Of a stretch of DNA of 64,000 nucleotides, positions 1 to 13,100 are shown in pieces. The position numbers and the translations under genes are program-made. The stretch's first letter is position 1. Each line of letters opens with the position of its first letter. The notes under the pieces were generated by a model that ran no database searches, had not been told where the DNA came from, and worked only from the letters and a program-made list of their open reading frames with translations. This DNA is from Gari tellinella (lineage: Eukaryota; Mollusca; Bivalvia; Cardiida; Psammobiidae): NCBI GenBank assembly GCA_922989275.2, contig OV277871.1, positions 1,116,001 through 1,180,000 on the forward strand, in the 5' to 3' direction.

Positions 1-570
1 ATTCCCCTTGCTGTGGGACTAGATTTTCTAACATGACTGTATAGACAACTTTTTAATGCATAAGAAAATCTTTAAAAATCTTCTTCTCAGAAACCAAAAG
101 GCCTAGACCTTTGATATTTGGTTTGTATCATAACCTAATGATCTTCTATCAAGATTGTTCAAATTTTGACCCTGGGGCCAAAAATGGCCCCGCCCTGGGG
201 CTTATCAGTTTTTCTTTGGAAAACCTTTGAAAATCTTCTTCTCTGAAACTGTTTGACCTAGATCATTAATATTTGACATGTAGCTTTGCGTTATGGTCCT
301 CTACCAAGATTGTTCAAATTATGACCCCTGGGTCAAATTTGGCCCCGCCCCGGGGCTTATCAGTTTTACATAGACTTATATAGGAAAACCTTTAAAAATC
401 TTCTTTTCTGAGACTGTAAGGCCCAGATCTTTAAAATTTTACATATAGCTTTGCCTTATGGTTCTCTACCAAGATTGTTCAAATTATGACCCCTTGATCA
501 AATTTGGCCCCGCCCCGGGGCTTATCAGTTTTATATAGACTTATATAGGAAAACCTTTAAAAATCTTTTT
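1..570 (+). repeat. R8 tandem array, about 3.5 copies
   Basis: Period about 160 bp; each unit has GGGGCTTATCAGTTT, CCTTTAAAAATCTTCTT and TACCAAGATTGTTCAAATT. The same unit recurs in the opposite orientation at 44286-46238. Confidence 0.88.
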
Positions 571-730
571 ATAGCTATATATATCACAATATTGTCTTGC
601 CCAGTCAGCTTAGATACAATGTTCTCAGGTGAGCGACTTGTTGGCCATGGCCCTCTTGTCTGTGTAAAAGGATACAATTTTGTTCACTGATTGAATAAAT
701 GAAGTGCTTTAAAATGCATACCTATTGAGT

Positions 731-929
731 ACAGTAAAACTTCTCTATTACAACCACTAAAATGAAGGCTAATTGATTGTATAAAAGACAGGTGACAGCT
801 TAAAGCAAGGTGACAGTAAAACAGAAAGCTCCCTTTCTGTTTTACTGTCACCTTGCTTTAAGCAGTCACCTGTTTTAAAGCCCTAATCTTTAACACACTT
901 TAGTGGTCGTAATAGAGAGGTTTTACTGT
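731..929. mobile_element. R5 palindromic mariner-like MITE
   Basis: Ends CAGTAAAACTTCTC and inverted GAGAGGTTTTACTG, flanked by TA on both sides; the central arms GCAAGGTGACAGTAAAACAG form a hairpin. The Tc1/mariner call rests on TA only. Confidence 0.75.
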
Positions 930-984
930 AATGGGTTAAAATAATAAGATTTTACCAAGCTTATGTTTGACTGTTTGATTGCAG

Positions 985-1199
985 GCATGAAGGGTGACCG
1001 AGGATTTGGTGGTTTACAGGGCGAGTCAGGAAGACCGGGAGAGCCAGGAGGTAGAGGATTCGATGGAACACCAGGTTCCCGTGGAGAGCCAGGGGCTAAG
1101 GGATATCCTGGTCTCCCAGGAGAGGCAGGTAACCTGGGACGACCAGGTGAACCCGGAGCACCAGGTAATGATGGTTTGCCAGGCTTGACGGGAGGTCAG
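985..1199 (+). CDS. Collagen IV exon 1 of window (Gly-X-Y)
   Basis: Acceptor TTGCAG at 979-984 and donor GTAAGT at 1200. It enters with two bases of a split Gly codon (phase 1) and leaves in phase 0. Uninterrupted Gly-X-Y from MKGDRGFGG to LTGGQ. Confidence 0.93.
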
Positions 1200-4100
1200 G
1201 TAAGTTATCATTCAGAGGTGATCTCTAATTTACCCTTTTACTCCATAACCTTTTTATATGCCCACCTCTAAAGGCTCTGATCGTCCTTCAACATTTTGCT
1301 TTGTCAGAGTTTTCCTGGAAGACTGCAAAGGATATTAAATGAAATTTCTAAAAAAATGTTTTAAACATCATGATCTGAAGCTGAGTCAATTTTTATGGGG
1401 TAAGGGTTTTTATCAAGAGGGTAGACGGTAAAAGCATGAAATATATTTCTATTGAGTAGATAGATTTGAAGGCAGGGTTTTCCCTAGGCTTTGACAAATG
1501 GGGGACATTGTGTCCCCCAGGTTTCTTAATTGGGGGACAAAACTAATTTTTGGGGGTCACTTGTCACGACACTGTTTTTTATCTTTCAATTAAATTTTAG
1601 GACATCATGTATTACAAGTCTTGTGTCGTCTTTTTTTCCCTCTACTGAACGCTATATTAGTATCATCTGAGCGTCTATGGATACTTTAATAGACTCTTCT
1701 ACTTTTTTCATGCTAGATCTACGTTTAAACTGATTGCAATGACATATGCTTTAGTGCCTCTCTATAAGCACTTGATTTTTCGTGTCAATCACGTGTTGTC
1801 AGTGTGAGTGATGTTCGAAAGTTAAAACACCTTTTGTGAAACGAGTTTTTCTATTAGATTTCTTACAAGGAAAATGATTGCGGCGTTACTCTCGGGAAAC
1901 TCAAGCCAGGTATTATACCGTATACATTTTAAGTCACGTAGACCAAAATATGTTTGGTCGTTTTATAAGGAATAGCCTCAGATTAATCTGACTCACGTAC
2001 TCAGTGACAGATGTTTTACTTGTTTCCGCTTGGTTTCTCGCAGAAGTCGACGCAAAATAGTTTGAAAAGAGCCATCGTTCAATTTGTTTTCATTTACTAC
2101 AGACGGGACGCGCTTTAATTACCAATTTTAAGTAAACTATTTTACAGAGTAATTATTGCAACACAGTCTATATGCGACGGACTAGTATAAAACACGTACT
2201 GTTCCGAACTTCCGGTGTTCATAAATCGTAATGGCGCCGGAGCAGAAATCGAAGTCGAACCATGGATTTTCGAAGTTGCGTCAAATTTGACGCACAGTAA
2301 ATATGTTTGAGGGACATTTTATCAAAATGTGCGTCATGGGCGCGCATTTTGTGCGCCAGGGAAAACCCTGTGAAGGTATTAATGTGGTAGAAAGATGAAC
2401 AAACACACAACATCAACATGAATCAAACTTTTATCCAATTTAGGGACCCCAAGGAGAACCCGGTTTCTTTGTTGGACCCCTGCTTCCAGGTGAGAGAGGA
2501 GAGAATGGACTTTCAGGATTAAGGGGATACAATGGACTGAAGGGAGAACCAGGAGAGAATGGATTGCCTGGCAGCCCTGGATTGAAGGGTCCACAGGGTG
2601 AGTAAAAGGGTTGTCACATGATCATTGAGAGAAGGGAGTTAAAACATTCAACCCTAGCGACGAGTATAGTCGTCATTTACAAACAGTATACCTGTCAGGA
2701 TTACACTTGTCCTATGCAAACAGTGTAGACCCTGATCAGAGGGCTCCATGTGGAGCCCTCTGATCAGGGTCTACACTGTTTGTCATTTTGAAATATATTG
2801 TTAAAATTAACCCCAAACCGTCAAAAATAGACTAGATGTATTTTGATATTGGAATTGTTCATTAAAAGTTTCAGGGGTGAATGAGTTAACCCATTCCCCC
2901 ATAGAAGTACCTTTTGGCGCATTTAATTTATTCCTGCACTTAACAATTCCAAATTTGTACAGACATAAACATGTACCATAAGAAATGTTTTCTTAACCCT
3001 AGCAGGTGGTAGATTAACCCATTCCCCCATAGCTTGTTTCTAGTTTTGAAGATAATTGACCACTTAAAGCAGGTTGGAAGTAAAGCAGAATTCACCAAAT
3101 TCTGTTTTACTTTCAATCTGCTTAAAGTGGTCACCTGTGTTCAAAATGAGAAACAGGCCATGAGGTGATAGGTTAACCTTTAACCCATTACCCCATAGCC
3201 TGTTTCTAGTTTTCAATACAGGTGACCACTTAAAGCAGGTTGAAAGTAAAGCAGAATGTGCCTTAAGGCACATTCTGCTTCACATTCAGCCTGCTTTAAG
3301 ATATCATCTGCTAAGATATAGCAAATCTTTCTCATGAACATTTTCATGACTGTATTTATTTGAGCTAGTTTCTACATTGAAGGAATAAATCAAAGGCGTT
3401 TAAAGGCATATTTATGGGATAATGGGTTACATACTCAATAAATGCACCTTTACATGCCTGTAAATATTTGTATACACTCTCCCCCCCCCCCCCCCCCCCC
3501 CCCCCTCCAAACTAAGTTGGGCATATTGTTTTTTGGTCTGTTTGTCCTTTTGTCTGTCTGTCCACAACTTTAACCTTGGCCATAACTTTAGAACTACATA
3601 AGATAGAGACTTTATATTTGGTATGTGTACTCACCTCAAGAGGCTCTCGAGCTCAGTACAACTTAAGTCATATCCAACAAAGATCAAGGTCATTTAGCGG
3701 TAAAATAGGGTAATATAAACATTGGCCAGAACGTTGAAACTGCATATTATTAGAGACTTATATTTGGCTTATGTACTTAATCAAGAAGCCCTTGAGCTTG
3801 GTACAACTTGGGTCATGTCAAGGTCATTTACAGGTTAAATACAGTTATTTTAACATGGCCATAATTCTGGAACTACATATGATAGAGACTTTATATTTTG
3901 CATACCGGGTATGTACTCAACCCAAGAAGCTCTTGAGCTCAGTACAAGTTGTGTTTCGTCAGACAAAGGTCAAGGTCATTTAGAGGTCAAATAGAGTTAA
4001 TTCAACATTGGCCCTAACTCTGAAAGTACATGTGATGCAGACTTCATATTTGGCATTTTTATTCAACTTAAGAAGCTCTTGAACTCAGTACAAGTAGGAT

Positions 4101-7100
4101 CATGTGAGACAAAGTCAAGGTCATTTAGAGGTCATGGTCACATCAGCTAGGGGGCATAATGTTTCACAAACACATCTTTTTTACATTAAGAAAAGTATTC
4201 CCCACCTAGGAAGTCCTGAACATGGAACAAAGAATGCATTTCCAGTATCTTTCCAGATGGTAGCTTAAAGCAGGTTGAAAGTAGAGCAGAATGCTCCTTT
4301 AAAGAGTTACTTACTTTTGTCCTTCATTAAGTGGTCATTTGTCTCCAAATAAAATAAAAGGCAATAGGGTAAACTAAAAGGGTTTGTCTTTCACTCATTA
4401 ATCATTTGTTTTGATGGTTTAACATTTTGAATGAGGTGCAAAGTAATTGTTTAACACTAGGAAAAATCAGGACGACTTTTTAAAGAAGACAACTTGTTTA
4501 ACCCTTTCGTCCACGGAAGCACCTTAGAGCTCCCCTTCCTATTTCTCCATATAAATACCTGGTATGTAAAAAGGTGTCTTTGTTGGGTGATTACCCCATA
4601 GCATGTTTCTAGTTTTGAAGAGAGGTGACCACTTAAAGCAGGTTGAAAGTAAAGCAGAATGCGCCTTAAGGCGCATTCTGCTTTACTTTCAGCCTGCTTT
4701 ATGCTACCATCTGCTAGGATATAGAAAATATTTCTTATGAAACATATTCATGACATTAACATTGGAACTATTTTCTTCAGTAGGGGAATTAATTAAAGGC
4801 GTAAAAAGGTGTCTTTGTTGGGTAATGGGTTAAGAAGGGGTGCCATGTTTCTCTTGTGAGTGACTGCTGTTTGTAGGTTATACTGTATAGCAGGGATCCA
4901 GATAAGGGGAGTATTTCAAAAACAAAAATCTTTATGTCTGCATAAAACCCTGTGATGCAACTACTCATTAGAATCATCCCTTTGAGACGATTCTAATGAG
5001 TAGTTACATTATAAGATTTGGTGTAGACATAAGGAGAAACTGTCCCGTTTACTCCCTGTTATCTGGAGCCCTGATATTATATTGCTTTTCTTATAATGTT
5101 AGGTGACGATGGTCTGTCCGGAAGGAGCGGACTACCTGGAAGGAAAGGGGAACCAGGTGGCATTGTACCAGGCCCTAATGGATACAAAGGGGAACCAGGG
5201 GCTCCAGGAGAACCGGGCCTTAATGGACTATCAGGTGCACGTGGTGATGACGGTCTCCCTGGGTTTCCTGGTCGCCAGGGTCCCAAGGGTGAGCATGGAG
5301 GGGATGGACTTCCAGGATTTGATGGACCTAATGGATTTCCAGGGCCGGTTGGACCTAAAGGCTACCCAGGATTTAACGGCGCTCCAGGTAAGTAACTGTA
5401 ATTGTTATGGCTGTAGTGATGTGTATGTTGAGGGGGTTAGAGTAGATGATTTTATTGATTGATTGAGTTTGGTTTAACGGCACCGCGACACATAAAATTG
5501 TCATATGGCACCAAGATTTTATCTTATTAAAATGGAAACTCAGTACTCTCTCTCTACAACGACACCCACTTGGAGACAAAGATTGTGTGTGTTGTTCGGA
5601 GAGAGTCGTTACAGAGAAGGACATTGGCTTACATTTGAAAACAGCTTGAATCCATATCAGACGCTGTGTAACCCGGCGTCTGATCTGGATTCAAGCTGTT
5701 TGCCACTTTTCATCACGTTTCTTCAATCAAAATGTCCAATATGTAACTTTGAGAAAAAAACACAGCAGACGACAATTTTAAGCAAATGATATTGGAGCAG
5801 TAAAAGATTAGTGTTATATATAATTGTCTGGTTTGGGGAACAGTGGCAAACGTCGTTGTAAGGAAGGAGACGTTGTAGGGAGAGAACACTGTAGTTAAAA
5901 GCTAAATCATTGTGCTCATATATGACATATATTTAACAGATTGAAAAAGGAGATGCTGGGAAATTTAATAAATTCTGATCTAAATGAACAAACAGTGTAT
6001 ACCCAGATCAGAGGGCTCAGCCCTCTGATCTGGGTCTACATTGTTTGCAAATGTAATGAGTATTTTAAACAAGTCCATGATTTTGAAAGAATTAATTCTT
6101 CCCATTCTCTTGATTACCATTGTAAGTAAATGAAATCTTTTTTTTATTTTAAAACAAAAAACTGAAATCAAAACAACAACAAAATCAGCACAGGAAAACA
6201 TTTAAGCAAATTGATTATATGAATACAAATGGTACAGTTGAAATTTTATTTGTTCAGGTTTGAAGGGAGCAAGTGGAAACATGGGTCGACCAGGGACACC
6301 TGGACCCGAGGGGCTGGATGGACTACCAGGACCTTTAGGAATGGAAGGTCAGTTATTTGCATGAACATAGAGACTGATAAAAGTGAGTAAATGTAACGTA
6401 AAAAAATTATCTGGTGACTTCTTCTGTTTCACCCCTGTCCGTCTGTCCGTCCCACATACAGTACATACTTTGTCTGGCTAACTTCTCCTACAGTTTTCAA
6501 GCAACAACCTTATAACTTAGCAGAGTGTTTGTACATATATCATAGATGTGCATGTGAACAGGATTTTGATCTGCTATAATTTTTCACAAAATTACAGTCC
6601 GTTGAACTTAGTCAAATTTTTGCCGAAGGGGGCATCAAATTTGTCTTACAGACAAAGCCATCCCTCTAGTTATTTATTGATATGACATCAAACAATATAT
6701 AAATATGAACATTCGCAAGAGGAGAAAAAAATGTTTTAACCCTTTACTTCATAGCCTGTTTCTAGTTTGGAAGACAGATGATTACTTAAAGCAGGTTGAA
6801 AGTAAAGCAGAATGTGCCTTATGGCACATTTTGCTTTACTTTCAACCTGTTTTAAGCTATCATCTACAAGAATACAGGAAATATTTCTTAAATGGCACGG
6901 TCAAACATATATAAAATGGAACCATTTTCTTAAATGTATGAATAAATTAAAGGCGTAAAAAGGCGTATTTATGTGGTAATGGGTTTTAAATTTAAATTCA
7001 TATTCATTGTGACAGGTTTCCGAGGCGAAGATGGCATTCCAGGGCTTCCTGGGGTAGATGGACAAGATGGTTTCAAGGGAGATATTGGAGAGGCCGGGTT

Positions 7101-10100
7101 CCCAGGCCGAGATGGACTCAGAGGACTAGATGGACGTCCAGGATTCAAGGGAGACCGTGGAGATGCTGGCAGATTTGGAGGGGATGGTCTTACCGGAACC
7201 CCAGGACTGCCAGGAGTGCCAGGGTACAAGGGGGAGAAAGGTGAAAGGGGTCCATCAGTACGAGGAAATAGAGGTAAGGGCAAGAAACAAGGAAGTTTGA
7301 GAGCATTGACCTATTAACCCATTACCAGATAGCCTGTTTCTAGTTTTGGAAATAGGTGACTGCTTAAAGCAGGTTGAAAGTTAAGCAGAATGCGCCATAT
7401 GGGGTGCATTCTGCTTTACTTCAAACCTGCTTGAAGTGGCCACCTGTCTTCAAACTAAAAATAGGCAATGGTGTAAAGGGTTTATAATTTTAGTTTTTAA
7501 AAGAAGTTCATGTTTTAAATTTTAATATTACAAATACATAATATGTGTATACAATGCCCCCTTAGTGCATACTTATATTATTTGTTTGCAGGTCCTTCAG
7601 GATTCTCTGGACCTAATGGACTTGATGGATTTCCAGGAGCTACTGGACCTAAGGGATTAGCAGGCAGCTTGGGAATTCCAGGTAAGTTGTATCAAATATA
7701 ACAATTGTAAAGTACATGTACTGTAACATTAACGTCACTTAAAAGCCAAAAGGGCTCAACAGGATATGAATTTAGAATGCTGTTGAGCAGTTTTGGCTTT
7801 TAAGTGACGTGTTGAACCTTGACAACTCAAACTGACTTATGTCAAACTAACTTGTGTTTCAAAGTTAAAATATATGTTACAGACTTTGCTCCATCGTTAA
7901 GTTTCTACGTTAAGCTCAGATGTATTTGTATTTGCGCTAATCCTTATAGCAATGTTTTAATCTCGCTTTTGCTTCTTTGTTGCTGGAAGACATCCTATAG
8001 GAGCCCTCTGATCAGGGTCTGCACTGTTTGATATTTTCATTGATTTTTGTTGTCATACCAAAAATACAACAGTAGACTAGTTCAAAGTTCTTATACTAGA
8101 AGAGTCCAAAAGGATTATAAATACCCACAAGAGATATTTGGTGTTGAAAGAGTTACCAATGGCTCCTCGCCACAAGTTTTGACTTGAGAGCTTTGTTTTT
8201 GTCCCAGGTCTTGATGGTATGCAAGGGGACCAAGGTTTTGATGGACTGAATGGAGCGCCAGGTAGAGATGGTTTCCCAGGAAGGAAAGGAGCTCGTGGAC
8301 AAGATGGATTTGGGGGCTTCTCTGGAGTGAAAGGTCGCAGAGTGAGTAACTCTTGAAAAAACATTTAACTGGCAATTGCTTGTAGCATTAACTTGGCTAT
8401 TAATTGGAATATGGTTAGATCCTTCTATTCTGAAGTTAGAGCCAAGAGAAATTTCGGTTATGTGACTAGTCACATAAAAAAAGATAAAAGGAAATAGCCA
8501 CAGTATTTCTTATCATACATCTTCATGACTGTATACAGTTGAACTATTTTCTTAGACACAAGAATAAATTAGAGGCGTATTAATGGGGTAATGAGTTAAC
8601 TTTCCAGTTACTACTTTTGAAAACACATGTCATTGACCTCTTAACCCATTACCTCATAAATACGCCTTTTTATGCCTTTAATTTATTTTTTCCACCGAAG
8701 AAAATAGTTCAATTTTAAACAGTCACCAATATGTCCTGTAAGAAATAGTTTCTATAACCTGGCAGATGGAAGCTTAAAGCAGACTGAAAGTAAAGCAGAA
8801 TGTGCCTTAAGGCACATTCTGCTTTACTTTCAGCCTGCTTTAAGTGGGCACATGTCGTCAAAACTAGAAATAGGCTATGGGGTAATGGGTTAAAGCAGGT
8901 TGAAAGTAAAAAAAATCTTATGATATGTTTCAGGGTCCTGATGGTCTACCTGGAGCACCGGGAAGATTTGGTATGAAAGGAGTTGGGGGCATTGATGGTT
9001 ATGTTGGAGAGCCAGGTCGCCAGGGTGACGATGGAGATGTTGGCTTTAACGGTAGACCAGGACTGCCAGGGCTTGATGGGCAAAAGGGTTCTGATGGAGA
9101 GTCTGGGTCTTATGGAGTCCCTGGGATAGCAGGACCGGATGGTACACCAGGGTTTTCTGGGATCCCAGGAACAGACGGAGACCGGGGTATTGACGGACTT
9201 TCTGGAATGCCAGGGCTCTCAGGACTTAAAGGCATTTCTGGTAAGATATCATAACTGTTTTTACGCCCCTTATTATTTCTATACTAAGGAAAGTTAAGTC
9301 CCGGTCTAGCTTTAAGGTACATTCTGCTTTACTTTCAGCCTGCTTTAAGCTACCATCTCCTAGGGTATAGAAAATATTTCTGAAATTGCATATTAATGAC
9401 TGTATAAATAGGAACTTTTTTCTTCAGTGGAGGAATAAGTTAAAGGTGTAAAAAAAAAAGCATTTTTAAGGGGTCAACTTATTAATATTTTGTAGATTAA
9501 CCCCCTGAAAGTGTCAACTGACCAACCACAAAAGGGGGGGGGGGGGGGGGCATTACTAATGTTGGCAGAACTTGTGGCCCAACCATTTTGCTCTTATATT
9601 TGTATTTTTTTTAAAACTTAGTGTTGTACCAATATATGGCAATAAAATATGTTTAAACTTACACAAATGTTTCTGTGACTTGCAGGTGATCCAGGTATTG
9701 ATGGTTTCCCAGGATTGCCAGGAGAGGACTCTCTTCCAGGTAGGTTGTCTCCATAGCAACATCTTTGTCCTGCTGAATCCATACTTCACTTTTGACAGAT
9801 TTTCTTACATAACTTTTTGTATGCTGGGTAATGCTTTCGTCTGCAACTGTTAATGTCTGCTTCTGTTCTAAAGATTGAACAGCTTGGAGCCAGATGAGAC
9901 GCCGGATACCGGCATCTGATCATTGCAGGTTCAAAGCTGTTTGCCACTCAGATTATAATAAATTGTGAGATTTTTTTTTTTAAATTGAATTGTTTAATTG
10001 GAACAGAATAACATCTTCTCCACTGTCCAGAGCTCCATAATAGGGGAGTATTTCCAAAACTTAATTTTTTATTTCTGCATGAAAGGATTCTACGACGTAC

Positions 10101-13100
10101 TATATTCAGATGAAACTCTATGGTGTGACAGCTCATTTGAATCGTCTCTTTGAGTCACACCATAGGATATGGTGCTGAAATGAGCGAGAAACTGTTGGAT
10201 TTGTTTTGTTTACTCTCTATTATCTGGAGCCCTGACTGTATTCTTGTTTGACAGGTTTACCTGGAGCCCCTGGTGAGTCTGGGAGGAGTGGCTACCCTGG
10301 TCTTGAAGGGGTCAAGGGAGAGTCTGGAGAACCAGGACTAAATGGGCTAGGAGGCTTACCTGGTTCACCAGGAGACAGAGGCTATTCCTACAACGGCATT
10401 AAGGGTATGAGAGGTCTAGATGGACTCTCTGGCTTCCCAGGTGAGCTTTTATTGTTTAATCAAATGTTGGGGGAACAAAAGAGGGGGGGGGGGATTTATG
10501 GGTCTTTTTGCCAACCGCAGACTTTGCTTTCTTTGACCAGTTTGGGCCTAGATTTGGCAAGAGCAATTCAAAATTTAATACCATACTATGGTATTAATTG
10601 GCCTATTTTGCCACCTGTTACGAGTGGCGAAAATTCAACATCTCAAAATATCATTATTGACCAACACAAATGTCAATTATCTCCAGCGACATATAACTCT
10701 CTGATAACTTGTAATCTGTGCTAAGATAACCAGGACTGATACGCAAACACAATATTAGATACCTTCACTTTAATCAGAGTCTTATGTGTAAGCAGATATC
10801 ACAAACTATAATTTACGCAAGGGTTAAATCCTTGAAAACGAAAGCAAAATGAAACCGTAAACGTTTCCGTATTTACCTTAGATGGTGTACTTATCTCCCT
10901 TGGATTTGAGAATGACCAAAACTAAACAAACCAAAATAAAACACGATCTTTATGCTCAAAATGACCAAAATATCACGACGTCAATTATTCCCAAATTAAT
11001 ATATTGGTTTCAAACTTTGCAAAGATTTCTCACTGGAGTTGTCTCTTGTCCAAGGTTCATTCACATCAAAATTTGCTCTTTTACTAAGTAAAGTTTCATA
11101 AAAACACTCTCTTTTCTTAGGTAAATTTACATCATAATGTTCTCTTTCACTAGGTCAAGCTTTATCAAAATGTTGTTTTTTTTCTAAGTTTAAGTATGAT
11201 CACAATAATTTCTTCTCTAAGATGATATTTCATCAAAATATTCTCTTCACCAGGTTTGGGAGGACCAAAGGGATTCTCAGGCAGGGATGGTTTCCCTGGG
11301 TTGAGTGGCATGAAAGGTAACCCTGGATATCCTGGTGAACAAGGGGGCCTTGGCAGAGATGGATCCCCAGGTTTCAAGGGAGTTAGAGTAAGTAATTGTA
11401 TTAACCCATTACCCCATAGATACACCTATTTACACCTTTAATTTATTCCTCCATTGAAGAAAATAGTTCATGTTTATACAGTCATGAATATGTACTATGT
11501 TTCGTGTACGACGGCTAAACTCGGACTGAGGCATTTAGCGCCAAATCATCTAATTAAGCATTCATCAGACTCTTTAACTTAATTCAATTGGATATCTATT
11601 AATACACACAAGTCTCATTGTAGGTGGCGGAAAGTCATGTGATCGCTATTGAAGTATCACAAGGGTTAATCCATAGATTAATGAATGAATGACAAGGGAG
11701 ACAACTCTATAGATTATATAGAACCGAAACACCTCCCCTTTCAAGTTAGCGATAAAGCAATGTTTGAAAACACAAAACATTACACCACCTTTGACATAAC
11801 CAGTAACTAACTAAACTTATCAAAACTAACAATAGTAAAGAATGGACTATTTGGTCCCAAGACATAACTCTTAACTAAACAGTAACTCTTAATACACTTA
11901 AGTGACTAGCAAAACCTTAATACACTTAGCAACTAACTATATATAGCTAACACTTAAGTATACATGGGTAAAAGTTAAAGCTCTGAGATTTCAAAAAGTA
12001 TGAAGTAATAATATGTTTACTTATGACTTAAATTTCTAAACATTATCAGTATTACTTTCAACTCTGACCCATGTTGTCTTAACAAATCTAAACTCTTAAT
12101 CTATACATGTACAACATGTACACAGTTTGTAGGTGTTCACTTGGTGACGTAGTCCTTGTAGACCTTTGGTTTGACTTGACGTCCACTCCTTGTTATTACT
12201 GGTCCTGCGTCTTTAGAGTTGGGTCTTGTATCGGTATTTGACCCTGTGCTTGGCACCGGAGTGTCACGGTGTCCCTGAACACTAGAATTAGGCACCGGAG
12301 TGTCACGGTGTCCCTGAACACTAATATTTGGCACCGGGTTATCACGGTGTCCATGTGCATTTCCTCTTGACTCGTTATTTGCACATTCATCTCGCACTTG
12401 CGAATCGCGGATATCTACCCTAGTATACACTCGCGAACTATGATCCCCACTATTAACACTCGCGCGCGACATGGGATCATCATCAGATAGCACACGCGGA
12501 GTAAGTTGTAGATGTCTACGGTTTCTTCTGTAACTACCCATTGGAGTTTTCACGATGTATGATCTAAGGTCTGGGTCTCCGTCAGTGACCACGCCTTTGG
12601 TCACCCAGGTCTTGTCGATTCCCGTTTTGATCCTCACGCTGTCTCCTGGTTGAAGCGTTGACAGCGGTTTGGTTGACGATACCAGATCATGGTTGATTCT
12701 GGTTCTCTCCTTGTATCTGGAGTCCTGTAAACGCATTTCATCCCTCTCGAGCCAATCTGGAGTCAATGCAGAGGGCATAATAGGCAAGAGTGTTCTGATT
12801 TTTCTGCCCAACATCATTTCTGCAGGAGATAGTCTTGTAGCTTCAATTGGAGTAGCTCTATATTCCATAAGTGCTGCAAACACATCTTCTTGCTGTAAGA
12901 TACGTTTTGCTATTTTCACAGCACTTTCAGCCTCTCCATTAGACTGTGGATAATATGGACTCGAGAAAGTTTGTCTGAAATTGTATTCTTCAGCAAATGT
13001 ATGGAATTGTTCTGAACTGAATTGTAGGCCATTATCAGACACAAGCTCTTCTGGGATTCCCCAGCGTGCAAATATGTTTTTCAATTTTCCTATCACTTGG

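Noticed and set aside
10441..10724. Extension of collagen exon 10 into a 158-residue frame
   Set aside because: The Gly-X-Y pattern stops at a GTGAGC donor; the remainder has no collagen features.
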